Source: Riptortus pedestris (Eukaryota > Arthropoda > Insecta > Hemiptera > Alydidae). Taken from it: a stretch of DNA of 64,000 nucleotides. The notes under the pieces are model-generated. The model had not been told where the DNA came from, did no database searches, and worked only from the letters and a program-made list of their open reading frames with translations. The first letter of the stretch is position 1. Every line of letters begins with the position of its first letter. Shown piece by piece: positions 47,202-58,831 of this stretch. Made by a program: the position numbers and the translations under genes. The stretch spans positions 52,448,501 through 52,512,500 of the forward strand of contig CM032232.1 of the NCBI GenBank assembly GCA_019009955.1, read 5' to 3'.

Positions 47202-47242
<41 letters not shown>

Positions 47243-47809
47243 ATGACAAACTTGACTAACAATAATGTTAATCTAATTAGATATTCATCTGGAAATTTAC
47301 TTGACATATTATTATAGTGGGCTTACACAGGCGAGTTTCAATTAGTGAATTTCTGTGAGGAGGTTAAGTACTCTTGTGAGTAAGAGGAGTAGTCGGAACT
47401 TGTGTTACCGATTAACTGACAAGAGGCTCGTATCTCTATGTTGAAGGTGAAGTGTATCGATCCGCTGAGAAATTAAACTAATTAATTAAGACTAAAGTCA
47501 ATCAGTATTGAATCATTCAACCTGCAAATGAAACGGTTCGGAAATCTCATTTTCGGTGATAATGCAGCTCAAAGGGTCCAATTGAAATTGGTTTCACCTT
47601 CCCTTCTGTACATATCAGGGCTATATATACCTCCCACAGGGAGCGTCCGTTTTAAACTCATTAAAGCATCTATTTTCATTAGTTGATAGGGTATCGTTTT
47701 GTTTAAGACAAATCGATTTTCAGTTATAATGGATTGTTGTTGCATCTACAGGCTGCAGCTAGTAATTGATCACGTAAACTTTTTTTTTCCTCACGCGAAT
47801 GAACACGGG
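45833..47809. other. Mostly unassigned; unique-looking block at 47500-47720
   Basis: Interrupted TA runs at 46384-46460 and 47208-47239. 47520-47720 is repeat-free, with CAAAGGGTCCAATTGAAATT and TAGTTGATAGGGTATCG, and could be regulatory. Confidence 0.3.
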
Positions 47810-47893
47810 AAAAGTTCGTCACGCAAGGGCTGCGAAAACTGAGCAGATTTTCGCATGTTAGAATGGCTCACTGTTGATCTCAACTCACAATCT
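47810..47893 (+). mobile_element. TA-element H-end fragment
   Basis: AAAAGTTCGTCACGCAAGGG, GCTGCGAAAACTGAGCAGAT and GTTGATCTCAACTCACAATC mark the H end in plus orientation. It abuts the P end of the next, oppositely oriented copy after 83 bp, so the two copies meet as a rearranged junction. Confidence 0.75.
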
Positions 47894-48008
47894 TTTAGCA
47901 GATTTCCCTTAAGGGAAATCAGCTATTGAGGTCGTACTCATGACGCGAGTTAAATTTCTTCAAATTCCATCAATCCTACCCAGGAGATGACGAAAATGAG
48001 GTCCGTTC

Positions 48009-48076
<68 letters not shown>

Positions 48077-49040
48077 TAGCTCAGATACCCGGCTTCGCCC
48101 GGGAATTCATTTGAGGCTGAATGGTGATGGTATTTTTTTGGCAAGGCTTGACTTTGCACATATTTTGCACGGGACATTTACCCGTCCCAGTGTTATACGG
48201 GTTAATACCCGTCGTTTCTGTGGATTTGTTAATAATAAAATTAATTTTTTATGTAAGACTTCACTGTCCTCCATATTGTCATATTTCCCGTTTTCCGTGC
48301 ATTGTGCATAGATTTGAATTATTAAGGACAAAACATTAACATATATTAAAATTAATTTTGCCAGGCGCTGTACCTGGTAGTTCATATTGAAAAGAATTGT
48401 TGAGCAAATTTCTCTAAATAACAAAATAAACAACTTTTGTTATGTGTATAATTGCTAAAAATGCAATAGGAAACGAAATACCTCTATTTTTAAATTGAGG
48501 CCTCCCTTATTACCCCCCCCCTCCTGCCCGTCGCTAGAAATGTTGGTATAGCTTATTATAATGAAAGCGTTAGTGCTAATGCACATACCGAGTTTTATTT
48601 ATTTCGGTTGGGTCTTTTGTCCCAAATAAAATTGTTCACTTCCGCTATAGGTTTTAGCGTATATCTCGTTTATAATTCGTTATACGAAAAAAACGTATAT
48701 AACAAAAGTTACTCTAAATAACAAAATAAACAACTTTTGTTATGTGCATAATTGCCGAAAAACCAATAGGAAACGAAATATCGTCATTTTTAATTTCAGG
48801 CTTCCCTTATAACCCCCACTCCTGTTCGTCTCAGAGGATATTAATATAGCCTTAAGTCTAAGTTGGGTTAGTAGTAATATACATACCAAGTTTCATAAAA
48901 TTCGGTTTAGCCGTTTATGCGTGAAAAGGTAACAAACAAACAAACAGACACCAAAGAAACAAAATGCAGTTATGGTTATGCAGTTATCTGTTAACACTCT
49001 AGCGGTCGCAATTTTTGTTTGATCGTTACCAAACTCCATT
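47894..49040 (-). mobile_element. TA-element P half split by the RTE-like module
   Basis: An excellent P end (TTAGCAGATTTCCCTTAAGG) and the (TA)n tract at 48016-48076 are followed by the RTE-like module. The host element resumes at CTGTTAACACTCTAGCGGTC and GATCGTTACCAAACTC (48984-49040), then breaks off and is replaced by a plus-oriented copy. The module sits in the same internal interval as in the 51484-53057 copy but in the opposite orientation. Confidence 0.75.
48079..48983 (+). mobile_element. RTE-like LINE 3' module, plus orientation
   Basis: It begins at CTAGCTCAGATACCCGGCTT right after a (TA)n tract. Two ~300-bp repeat units are marked by AGGCCTCCCTTATTACCC near 48500 and AGGCTTCCCTTATAACCCCC near 48800. 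It ends ATTCGGTTTAGCCGTTTATG, AAAAGGTAACAAACAAAC and a CAGTTATGG-type tail. The 3' signature is that of RTE-type elements. Overlapping open frames of up to 108 codons on both strands at 48107-48433 look accidental. Confidence 0.7.
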
Positions 49041-49522
49041 CCAAACAAAGAGAAAACATGTATAGAACAATAATTATAGTAAATTTAATTTACAATAAGA
49101 TTGGTTTTATACAATTTGTTGATCCGACGTATGGTAACGGAGTTATTTCGAAATTTCGAAAATCCCCCCTTCTAAACCCCCCTTTCCACTGGTCCGATTT
49201 CAGCAATTAACAAACTTGATCTGTCTTTTTGCATAAAACGTTTAAATATCGAGTTTTTGAGATACCCAGTATCACTTCTTAACCAACGATATAACGATCA
49301 TCCGGAGGGGTTTTATAGTGGGGAATTTTGAAAATGAGAAATATCTCCATTTTTATGCGTAGGATGAAAAAATCGTATAGAACCAATGTTATTGAAAAAT
49401 TAAATTTCTACAACTGTTGTTTAAAACATGTTTTCTCTAATTTAGGACGTTGTTGCATTTGATTTTTTTTGTCTATGGCTCCAGCCTTTTAAGAGATTTC
49501 CCTTAAGGGAAATCTGCTAAAA
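49040..49522 (+). mobile_element. TA-element, P half with inserted 235-bp module
   Basis: The internal blocks TTACAATAAGATTGGTTTTA, GATCCGACGTATGGTAACGG and GATCTGTCTTTTTGCATAAA run to ATATCGAGTTT. There the 235-bp module (49257-49490) replaces the TA tract, followed at once by the P end (GATTTCCCTTAAGGGAAATC, TGCTAA). Confidence 0.7.
49257..49490 (-). repeat. 235-bp module, copy 2 (inverse of 34393-34640)
   Basis: GAGATACCCAGTATCACTTC, CGATCATCCGGAGGGGTTTT, ATCTCCATTTTTATGCGTAG, GTTTAAAACATGTTTTCTCT and TGTCTATGGCTCCAGCC appear here. They appear in reverse complement at 34393-34640. The central part resembles a diverged TA-element interior (GATATTT, ATGCGTAGGAT), so it is probably a subfamily segment with its own edges. 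Confidence 0.65.
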
Positions 49523-49739
49523 ACAATTAGCAATGAGTGCAATCATAACTTAAGTTTTTAGTTTTGTCGTTAGTATATCCAAAAATTGATTTTCTATAAA
49601 AGTTACAAAAAAATCAAATCGATCAGGAGATTTTAAAGTCGATCATTTTCAAGTAAGACTAATTTTCTGGATTCATACTAAATGAAGTACCAGTTTTTAT
49701 GGGAAGTTAAGTTGTAATGAGATTGTATTCAGTTTTTTA

Positions 49740-50180
49740 TTAGATGTATAATAACGGTGATATTTCAATATTCGCAAAGCACCCCTTAAGGGAAATCTGC
49801 TAAAATTTTCATTCACTCCAATAAAAGCATTTTGTAATGGCAAAGTTAAAATATTCCACTAGAGCTCAGAGGTATCAGATTGCCATCCCTCTTTAGCATG
49901 TAGGCTGCATAAACTGACTAATGATTCTCAATAGCCTATATGGTTGTGCAGACTACACCTTTTAGTAAAAGACTGGCACGCAGGGGTTTCTGAACTGGGA
50001 AATTTTCCACGTGCTAAAATGGTAACTCTGGTCACTTGGGCATGTAGTAAGTATTCCAAGACTTGAAACATAAGCTGGATATGAATTACAAAGTACCACA
50101 ACAGCTTTACGCAATAATACCGTAAGAGCGGGTTTATTGAAGGTTGGAAATTTAAAAAAAAAACATGTGGCGACCGCATG
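49740..50180 (+). mobile_element. TA-element P-end scrap and H-end fragment
   Basis: AATAACGGTGATATTTCAAT joined to CCTTAAGGGAAATCTGCTAA (49740-49804) is a P end after deletion. AAAAGACTGGCACGCAGGGG (from 49968) is an H end with about 200 bp of following sequence. Confidence 0.55.
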
Positions 50181-50500
50181 ACATTCTTGTATTTCTACGA
50201 ATCGAAATCATTATTGTACGAAAAAATATGCCATTTTTTTTTTAAATTCCCGTCGCCTCTGAAGTCCCACCCTCTTAGTCACATTTAATCAAATGGGGGA
50301 GGAAAGGGGTGGGGTGCTAGTACACAGCTAGACAGTATTAAATTAATAATTCAACATCCTAAGCTTAGTCGTTTGTGAGTTATGCGAGACACGTACAAGT
50401 CTCACTCCTAAACTAGTCAAAACGGATAATTCCTTTGAAATCTGAAAACCGAAAGCTTTTGTGATTGCAATTCTTCCTTAAAAAATATGTTTTAAATCTT

Positions 50501-51297
50501 TTAGCAGATTATCCTCATTGGATGACGGAAATTAGGTCCGTTCAAACCTCTATATATATTTTTTTGTCTGATAACGCTCTAGCGGTCGCAATTTTCTTTT
50601 TGATCGTTACCAAACTCGATATTTAAACGCTTTATGTAAAACTAGATATGAAGTTCGTGAAACTAAAGATCAAGTACGTTAATGGCCGAAACCAATAGCA
50701 GGGGAGGTTTAGAGAGGGAATTTTGAAAATTCTTATTGTCTCCGTTATAATGCGTCGGATCGAAAACTTTGATAGAACTAATATTATTGTAAATATAATG
50801 TTCCATAAATGTAGTTGTGCATGTTTTTTCACTACCTTGTCGGGTTTCAGGTTAGCCATGTGAGTTAAATACCTTAATCTCACATGGTAAACCTTGAGAG
50901 GCGAGTTCGATTCCCGCCCGGGCAATAGAATTTATTTAGTGGCGGAGTTCATTAAATAAAACCCTTAGTTCCCATCCTGGGTAGAAAAGGGTGGTAACTT
51001 GTAGATAACCCGTCCCAATTAGCCTTACTTGTAAAAAGTGGACGTTAATAAATAATTTAATTTAATTTCATTACCTCGATTATAAACAGAGATTTTGCAT
51101 ATTTTTTTTAAGTTTTCGGCCGTCAGTGAACCCCTACTCCTCTTATGTCATATTAACAATAAGCTGTTATATTATGAAGCGCATTATTTGAAGCCTAAAT
51201 ACCAAATATTGTCCTCATTGAACTATTTTGAGGTAATTCCAAAATACGTGGGAAATCTGCTTAGTTAACACGATCCCTTCCTGACTGACTTTTTTAT
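50501..51297 (-). mobile_element. TA-element interrupted by a SINE
   Basis: A short P end (TTTAGCAGATT) is joined directly to the GATGACGGAAATTAGGTCCG block, then a very short TA tract. The GCGGTCGCAATTTTC and GATCAAGTACGTTAATGG blocks follow, then the SINE at 50840-51065. The element resumes with TTTCATTACCTCGATTATAA and ends at a degraded H end (AACACGATCCCTTCCTGACT) near 51297. Confidence 0.8.
50827..51078 (+). mobile_element. Full-length SINE nested in a TA-element
   Basis: A 226-bp body (50840-51065) has an intact B box (GAGTTCGATTCCCG) and the tail blocks CCCATCCTGGGTAGAAAAGG and GATAACCCGTCCCAATTAGC. Flanking sequences TTTCACTACCTTG and TTTCATTACCTCG match at 11 of 13 positions and represent the duplicated target. 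The target is the interior of a minus-oriented TA-element, which resumes directly after the SINE. The TA-element copy is therefore older than this SINE. Confidence 0.85.
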
Positions 51298-51483
51298 ATT
51301 TTCTGAAGTAGTCTACAAAGTATATATATTTATTTTCATAACTCCTTACAACTCCTACCTAAGATAACTCTCAAGTACCGCAACTTTCAAATATCCTTAT
51401 ACTCTTAAAACACATTTAAATAACGAGTTTATTCCACATAAGTTAAAAATTGTGTGGATTTCGTTGCTATCAGCGAATTCCTT

Positions 51484-51605
51484 TTAGCAGATTTCTCCTA
51501 AGGGAATCAGCTATTGAGGTAGTACTCATAACGTGAGCTTCGAAAAATTTCTTCAAATGGCCATTGATCCTACCCAGGAGATGACGAAAATGAGGTCCGT
51601 TCAAC

Positions 51606-51650
<45 letters not shown>

Positions 51651-53057
51651 GTAACCTCTGCCTGTACATTGATTTTTTTCACAAAATTTCACGATAACTT
51701 TTCGTTTCACATTTCATAGACACCATAACTGCATTTTGTTTCTTTCGTGTCTGTTTGTTTGTTTGTTACCTTTTCACGCATAAACGGCTGAACCGAATTT
51801 TATGAAACTTTGTATGTATATTATTTCTAACTTAACTTAGACTTTAGGCTATGTTAATATTCTCTGAGACGAACAGGTGTGGGGGTTATAAGGGAGGCCT
51901 GAAATTAAAAATAGCGATATTTCGTTTCCTATTGCATTTTCGGCAATTATGCACGTAACAAAAGTTTTTTATTTTGTTATTTTGAGTAACTTTTGTTTTA
52001 TACACTTTTGTCGTATACCTAAGTATAAATGAGTTATAGGTTAAAAACTACTGCGGAAATCAACAATTTTATTTCGCACAAAAAATTCAACCGAACTAAA
52101 CCAAACTCGGTATGTGAATTAGCACTAACGTCTTCCTTATAATAAGCCATACTAACATTTCTAGGGACGGGCAGGAGTGGGGGTTATAAGGGAGGCCTGA
52201 AATTAAAAACAGTGATATTTCGTTTCCTATTGGGGTTTCGGCAAATATGCACATAACAAAAGTTGTTTATTTTGTTATTTATGGAAACTTTTGTCATATA
52301 TACTATCGTCGTATACCGAAGTATAAAGGCGTTATACGCTAAAAATGATAGCGGGAGTCAACAATTTTATTTGGGACAAAAGACCCAACCGAACTAAATA
52401 AAACACTCGGTATGTGTATTAGCACTAACGCCTTCCTTATAATAAGCCATAATAACATTTCTAGGGACGGGCAGGAGTGGGGGTTATAAGGGAGGCCTGA
52501 AATTAAAAATAGTGATATTTCGTTTCCTATTGGGGTTTCGGCAAATATGCACATAACAAAAGTTGTTTATTTTATTATTTAGAGAAATTTGCTCAACAAT
52601 TCTGTTTGATCGTTACCAAAGTTAGAATTTAATCGTTTTATGTAAAAAGGAAGATCAAGTTCGTTAATGGCTGAAATCGGACGAGTGGGAGGGGGGTTTA
52701 GAGGGGGTATTTTTGAAAATTCGAAATATCTCCGTTATTGTGCGTCGGATCGAAAAATTGTATAGAATCAATCTTATTGCAAATTACATTTACCATAAAT
52801 ATTGTTATATACATGTATTCTGTATCTAAAATATTAACCGAGATATTTGCATTTGTATTCTGTGTGTGGTCGGCAGGAGTCGACTTGTCGGTACTTTTCG
52901 AAGAGAACTCCGGCGGCCGTTTTCGTAACTGTTCGTCCCTCGTGAATAAGTTTAGAGATCCCTTACTACTACACTTGTTATATGGCAGATTTCTCTATTG
53001 TAAAACTTCACATGGGAAATCTGCTTAGTTTACGCAGCCCCTACGTGACGGACTTTT
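51484..53057 (-). mobile_element. TA-element carrying an inverted RTE-like module
   Basis: The P end (TTAGCAGATTTCTCCTAAGG) and (TA)n (51608-51647) lead into about 950 bp of other sequence, mainly the RTE-like module (51690-52603). The TA-element then resumes exactly at its TGTTTGATCGTTACCAAA block and runs to an intact H end (ACGCAGCCCCTACGTGACGG) at 53057. The host part is close to the reference. Confidence 0.8.
51690..52603 (-). mobile_element. RTE-like LINE 3' module with ~300-bp internal repeats (minus orientation)
   Basis: Read on the minus strand, the distal end carries ATTCGGTTCAGCCGTTTATG, GCGTGAAAAGGTAACAAAC and a CAAA/CAGA tail, the signature 3' end of arthropod RTE-type LINEs and their non-autonomous derivatives. 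The body has about three copies of a ~300-bp unit with plus-strand marks GTGGGGGTTATAAGGGAGGC at about 51878, 52177 and 52478, each followed by ATATTTCGTTTCCTATTG and CATAACAAAAGTTGTTTATT. No ORF is convincing. The same module occurs inverted at 48079-48983. Confidence 0.7.
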
Positions 53058-53779
53058 TTATATGTTGAGATAGTGTAAACTATATCTCCTCTCTAATTCA
53101 GAAGAAAATTCAATTAGAAGACAAATTTGAATTTATTTGTTGAAGGTTTAATTTTCATGGACGATAGAGTTCTGTAAAAAATATGTAGCCGGTAGTTATT
53201 GTAGAACAATAATTTATGACTCCTGACAATAGCATAAATAGAATTTTGAAAAAGATGAAAACCTTTATAATGAGAAATAAGGCCCTTTGTAAGGTAAATA
53301 CAAGAGAGGCTGTATTGCGTATTACCTCAAGATGTGGAGAGTTGAAACTGAAGCCTGCCATTCAGTAGTGAATTGAAATGCTAAGTCCACTAATTAAGGG
53401 CTGAGCCTGTGTGTAACGAGCTTATTCAGCCGGCATATGAAATATGGAGGCCTGCTGACTAGAATACATGGATCCCATCTTCAAATAGTGTTTTAATTTT
53501 AACCGAGTTTGCTTTCTCTATTCAACACACATATATCTTACTTATGCCTTCACTGTTGTGTGCCTTTTGTGTTGTTCTCATTTCTTTTCCATGTAGAACC
53601 AAATAAAGCTTTTAGAAGTTAAGCAAAATTACCTCAAGTGAAATCAACTATTGTGAAAGAATAACACTATAGATGCATGTAGCTAATGATAATTCTACGG
53701 CAAGTGTACATTATAAACGCTCTCCTCATCTAAAGTGTCTAAAGGGGAAATAAATACGAAAATACTAACAATTCATTGA
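53058..53779. other. No recognisable feature
   Basis: Unique-looking sequence between a TA-element and the RT fragment. Confidence 0.4.
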
Positions 53780-54045
53780 GGTATTTACCAAGGTGATATC
53801 CTCAGTCACTTATTACTTTCCTTAGCTAACTTTCATGTGCTAATTAAATCCTCAGGACGCGTCAACGGAACATCTCTAGATAAAAACGAAACCTACCTAA
53901 GCCATAGACTATATGTGGATGACTTGAAGTTATTAGCAAAGACTACTGACCAATTTCAATATGAGACATAATTAGTAAGGAATTTCATTGATAATTCCGG
54001 CATATTTTTTGTGGTGGTCAAAAGTGATGACATGAAAATATCTTA
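53780..54045 (+). pseudogene. Reverse-transcriptase palm fragment (QGD ... YVDD) of a non-LTR element
   Basis: The frame reads GIYQGDILSHLLLSLANFHV, then LIKSSGRVNG, LSHRLYVDDLKLLAKTTDQF and, after a TAA, LVRNFIDNSGIF. This matches RT motifs B (QGD-x-LSPLLF-x-LA) and C (YxDD at 53912-53923), followed by the thumb start with the FSDDIGM-like segment. It resembles the CRE/R2/R4-type group more than the Jockey-like relics elsewhere in the window. Stop codons lie just before the first Gly and after the YVDD block. Only about 90 codons remain. The flanks show no tail or target duplication. Confidence 0.7.
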
Positions 54046-56085
54046 ATATAATATGTCAGCTTCTGAAAAAAAAACAAAAAAAAAACTATCTTCTGAAGTT
54101 TTAAGTATACAATCTTCTATACCAACAAAAATATAAAACAAGTATTTTAATCTGGAAATAGAAATTATACAAAAATTAAACTTTTTATACTCATTGAATT
54201 GTTTTCAAATTTATAAATTCCCATTAATAAATGTTACTAACACCTTAATAATGCTGCATATCGGTATTGTTTATCCCCAATGTGGGTTTCTTTTAGTTGT
54301 ATGAGAAGTAATTTTCCAAATCAATAATATACATATATATATATCCCGTTGATAAGTTGTGTATTAAGCCAATTTTATTTTATTATATTTATTTTTGTTG
54401 ATTTTCTCTTAAAGAAATTAAACATCTCATGTTTAGCATTAATTTGAAATCTTCTTTGTGATACATACTTTCTTTGGGGTGAGAATAGTTAATGGGATTA
54501 TGCCATTTCAAAGGCATTTCTCAAAATATGGTCTTATTTAACACTACTCCTGCTAGAGGGACTTCTATTTAAAGTGTTACTCATTCATTTACCAATTTCC
54601 TAAATCTTTCACAAATTGAATACTATATCCAAAATTTTATTTAGAGATATGGTGACAATATCTACGGGTGTCTTGTATTATTTCAGATCTTTTTGCCTCG
54701 AATACAAATGTATTTTTTATTATTTTTTTGAAACCAATATTTATGAAGCAATCAGTTGTTGCATGGTATTTTTCTGTTGTGAAATCTGCCAATAGATACT
54801 GGCATTACAGTCTGATAGTCGAGTACCGTGGGAAGCTCTTTGGAAGCTAGTGCACCATTTCCATGCTTGTCCAAAGTTGCCCTGAATAGTTGCGTACAAG
54901 GTCACGCATTATGGGATCCAATGGGCTGCTAATGGCTGTTTACTCTTAGTTGAGAAAGTTAGTTTTCTCCCAAATGTAGATTTACGTCAGTAAATAAACG
55001 TAAACAGCCCCTGTGTGAGTATTGGAATACATAATATGGGGACTACTACAAAACGACTTAGTACAACTGTTGAAAGGCTTGAGGATAGTGCCCTCGCATA
55101 GAAAGTATTTGCCACGCGCACTCTACGATGAGCCAGTAATGACGGCATCTACTGACTGATTTGATTAGTGTTCTATGTACTGCCGGTCAGGGGAATGTAT
55201 GGCATTTTAATTTGTTAGACACATTAAAAAAAATTATAGTTCTTATTAACGTGATTACGTTATTAAAATAAAATGGAAAGAGGCTAGAAATGACAGACCT
55301 ATCTCTCTGCACAATATGGATTAGTCATTCAGGTTTCTGTGAATTTCTAATCCCCAAAAAAAGTTATTAATATCTCTTCATGACAAGTAATTGAACTATA
55401 GACCCCACAGCTACCAATACTGCATTGTTTGCTTCTAAAACTATTCAACAATATTGATTCACCCATGACCCAACAACTTTAATCTAAAATCACTCGTAAG
55501 CAAAGGGGCAGAATTGATTGAAATTCTTGTTACTTCACTTTATTTAAACTCTCCATAGTTCACATTCTTTCATTCAACGCCTCATCAGGACTATAATCAT
55601 TACACCTAAAACCAAAGCGAGCCCTTGGCCTAGAGAGATATCCTTTCTCTGGGCCGGTTTCGTCTATACTGATAGGAAGACAGACATAACCCGGCACCAA
55701 ATTCTACCATAAACCGATAAAGTTAAACTTTCTTTTACAATTGATGTTAGTATTATATTAAAGTCTCCGATGACGTAGCGTCAATATAGCTTATATATAT
55801 ACATATATCACGACGAAAAGTGAAAACCATTTTATTTGAGAAGAAGATTAAAAACAACAGTGTTTTTAAGTGCCTCATCTCAGTTTTTATTTATTTATAT
55901 ATTTTTAATACTAGGATCGAATGTTAAGTTATATTTTAGCAATATGGCTGGATCGATGTACCAATTTTTGGTATAATTTATTTCCAGGTTGTGTGTCCTA
56001 TCCTATAGACAATGCCGCTTTAGAGAAAGAATGTCGCACTAGGCCATGAGCTTGGTTTTAACTGTAAGGATTATATTCCTGATCA

Positions 56086-56138
<53 letters not shown>

Positions 56139-56740
56139 TATGCAGTTAAATGAAGTGAATGAAGGCTGAAAAGGGTGTCTATATATTATGCACTTAAGCC
56201 TACAAGTGATATTCAACAATAGTTTAGTTAGCCCATTCATGGTGTTAGTACTTCCGTAGAACTTCAGTCTTTAATAATATAAATTTCGAAGCCTTCCAAG
56301 ATTACCATTAGGGTGGTTGGTGATTGCTCAAAAGACTTTTAAACGACTTTAAGCAAATTTGAGTAATTCACGAAACCATAAAAGGAGGATTTGAGCCAAT
56401 AAGTGGTTGATATCAGTTGAAGCGGATTAGCAGGCCGTACACAAGATCATCCCCAAGCCGAGAGTTTCATCCCCTAATACAGTTATAGCTTATCCTTTTG
56501 GTAATTTCAAACTAAATTAGGCTAGTCGCTTCCCGCAGCTAACTGTCAGGAAATTCCTAGTAAGTAGCGAAACTTGGGAAAGGAGGGAGGGGGGGTTATG
56601 TTAATTAAATTGCACTTGACACTTGCTCATTTGAATAAACACGAGGATGTAATATGGGGGAGACCAAATTGAGCCGAGAATACGGAGTAAGCATATACAA
56701 ATCATTTAGCTCAAGCCCCACGGATTAGCTGATTATATTG
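54046..56740. other. Mostly unassigned
   Basis: A worn H hairpin (GTAAACAGCCCCTGTGTGAG) lies near 55000, followed by the third copy of the 21.8-kb repeat, and (TA)n at 56090-56135. Nothing else is recognisable. Confidence 0.4.
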
Positions 56741-58123
56741 TTTAAGCAGATTTCCCTTTTTGGAAATTAATTATTGAGTTTGTACTCATGGTGCGATTTT
56801 CAAAACATGTACTCAAATGTCATCAATTCTGCCTAGGAGGATGAAATATATATATATTTGCACACACACATTTGTCTGCTCTAACGATCGCAATTTTTAT
56901 TTATTCGTTACCAAACTCCATATTTGAACGTTTTATGCAATACTAAAGTTCAAGTTCGTTAATATTTGAAATCGGACCATTAGGATGAAATCATAAGTTT
57001 TGTGAAGACGTCTTGCCTAGAGAATGTTCATTTAATCTTTTCGATATTTGATATTCAACTATTTCATTCAACAGTAAAGATCATATTCATTGCCTTTCAT
57101 ATAGATAAAATCAAAGCAGGAATAAGGGGGAGGGGAGGGAGGGGGGAATTGGAAAACCGTACTTAACCAGTGTAAAAGCCTATAAATATTGTTTTACATA
57201 CTTTTAGAAGATTTCCCTTAAGGGGTTTAGAGTGGTAAACATTTGAAAATTGGAAATATCTCAGTTATTAGGATTGAAAGATTTTGTATAATCACCCTAA
57301 TTGAAAACTTAATTTCCTATAGTTTAACACTTTTATGCTAAACAAAAGTGTGTATCCTGTAGAATACAAGCTACCAAGCTAAAGTGTATTTGGAAAATGG
57401 TTTTGATAGATACGTGTTGCTGAACAATTTCAAATGTATGAGTGAACAGTGAAATGAGAAAATACTTAAGTAAAAAACTTGGAACTTATAACAGGGAACT
57501 TGGAGGGCCTCCTTCACTTACGTAATAGCCTAAAAGATTGAAGTGTTCTAAATATATCCCTGCTCGAAAAGAGGTATATACCTCTCTAGTAGTCTTATGC
57601 AAGCTCCATTGGACTCAATCTAACATAAGGTTACTTATGTATTCCTGGAATCACTATAATGTTTCTTGCAAATGCACGAAAACGGTTTCAGCCTTCTCAT
57701 TCATTGTTCAGCGATTCCATTAATTATGTTAACGATTAATACTTATGAGTTACAAAAGTCAGTCAAAGAAGATTTCCCAAGCACGGCAATGATTTCATCT
57801 CGTCATCTATACTCTATGTCTCCTGCAATGAGAAGCCTGCTAAACAGGAATTTAAATTGAGGCTGGACACGATGCGGTCTGTGACTCAGTTGCACAAAGT
57901 AAAAATCCCATGAGTAGGAGTGGGGGTTTGCTGAGAGCTGTAAATTTAAACTTTCCGTCAAACAGGGGTTGTGTAAGCTAAGCATATTTCTTGCATGCTG
58001 GTATGGCACACTACTGATCTCACCTCACCATATATTCATTAACTTTACAGAAAAATCAGAAGAGTAGAGGAGTGAAAACAAGAAAATGTTACATACATAA
58101 TAAGAAAGAATTATATATACATA

Positions 58124-58192
<69 letters not shown>

Positions 58193-58254
58193 TTAGGTAA
58201 TGAGTTCAACCTTAATAGCTGATTTTCATTAAGGGGGATGTGCTAAAATACAAA
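56741..58254. mobile_element. Mosaic of TA-element fragments
   Basis: A minus-oriented P end and interior (56741-57010) are followed by variant interior pieces (57040-57150 and 57205-57300), a stray P half (GATTTCCCTTAAGGGG) near 57215, a plus-oriented H end (57950-58036), and a plus-oriented P end after a long (TG)n (58125-58254). Several rounds of insertion and rearrangement are needed to explain it. Confidence 0.55.
58125..58189. repeat. (TG)n microsatellite
   Basis: A long TG run at the place where the TA tract sits in other TA-elements, directly before a P end. Smaller TG/CA runs occur at 21114-21126, 40791-40817 and 43976-43996. Confidence 0.9.
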
Positions 58255-58831
58255 TAACTTTCTTAATAGTTCAGGTAAGAAACAAAAAAATAGATCAAAT
58301 ATTGTAGAACTTTTAATGTTGATTCTATAACATATTTCGATCCAACTCATGATATCTGAGATGCATGGAGTGCTCGAATCCTCCCCCCCCCCCAATTCTG
58401 CTCCAGTTTTCGCCACGATTGTGAGAAGGGTTTTTTTTGAGGTGAAGGGGTATAAATCTGTTTATATATATTTTCATTATGTTTAAGTATATTAAGTAAT
58501 TACTGCGTTTGCAAAACACAAGATTATACAGATTCACCTGGAATTTAGGGTTATTTTTTTTTGGTGTAAATGTACCAATAAAGTGAGTTTATTTTTTAAT
58601 ATTTATATTTGTTTTGTTTTAATGAAACAATACATTACAGCGCTCATTATATAAGTTAATATTGTTTACTATTGGAGAGGTTTCTATAGAAGCGAAATAC
58701 TCGGATTTTCTGGAGTCAAACTGTTCTGTTTCTGTTCGCTTATTTAATTGGCCCAAGAAATGTATATTATAAAAAATAAAATAATAATATACTTAAATTA
58801 TCAAAATTAGTTTTAAATAAATATGACTTAC

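Larger units (their letters stand above)
17857..58831 (-). other. Inferred ~41-kb intron of the FSTL-like gene
   Basis: The sequence between the two minus-strand exons contains no further exon that I can support. The exons fit in phase (1 into 1), so the simplest model is one very long intron filled with transposons. Many TA-elements lie in it in opposite orientations, so the primary transcript would hold long self-complementary segments. The model would fail if transcripts show extra exons or if the exons belong to different genes. Confidence 0.5.

Noticed and set aside
48107..48433. 108-codon minus frame and overlapping plus frames
   Set aside because: They lie inside the RTE-like non-coding module, overlap one another and have no domain.
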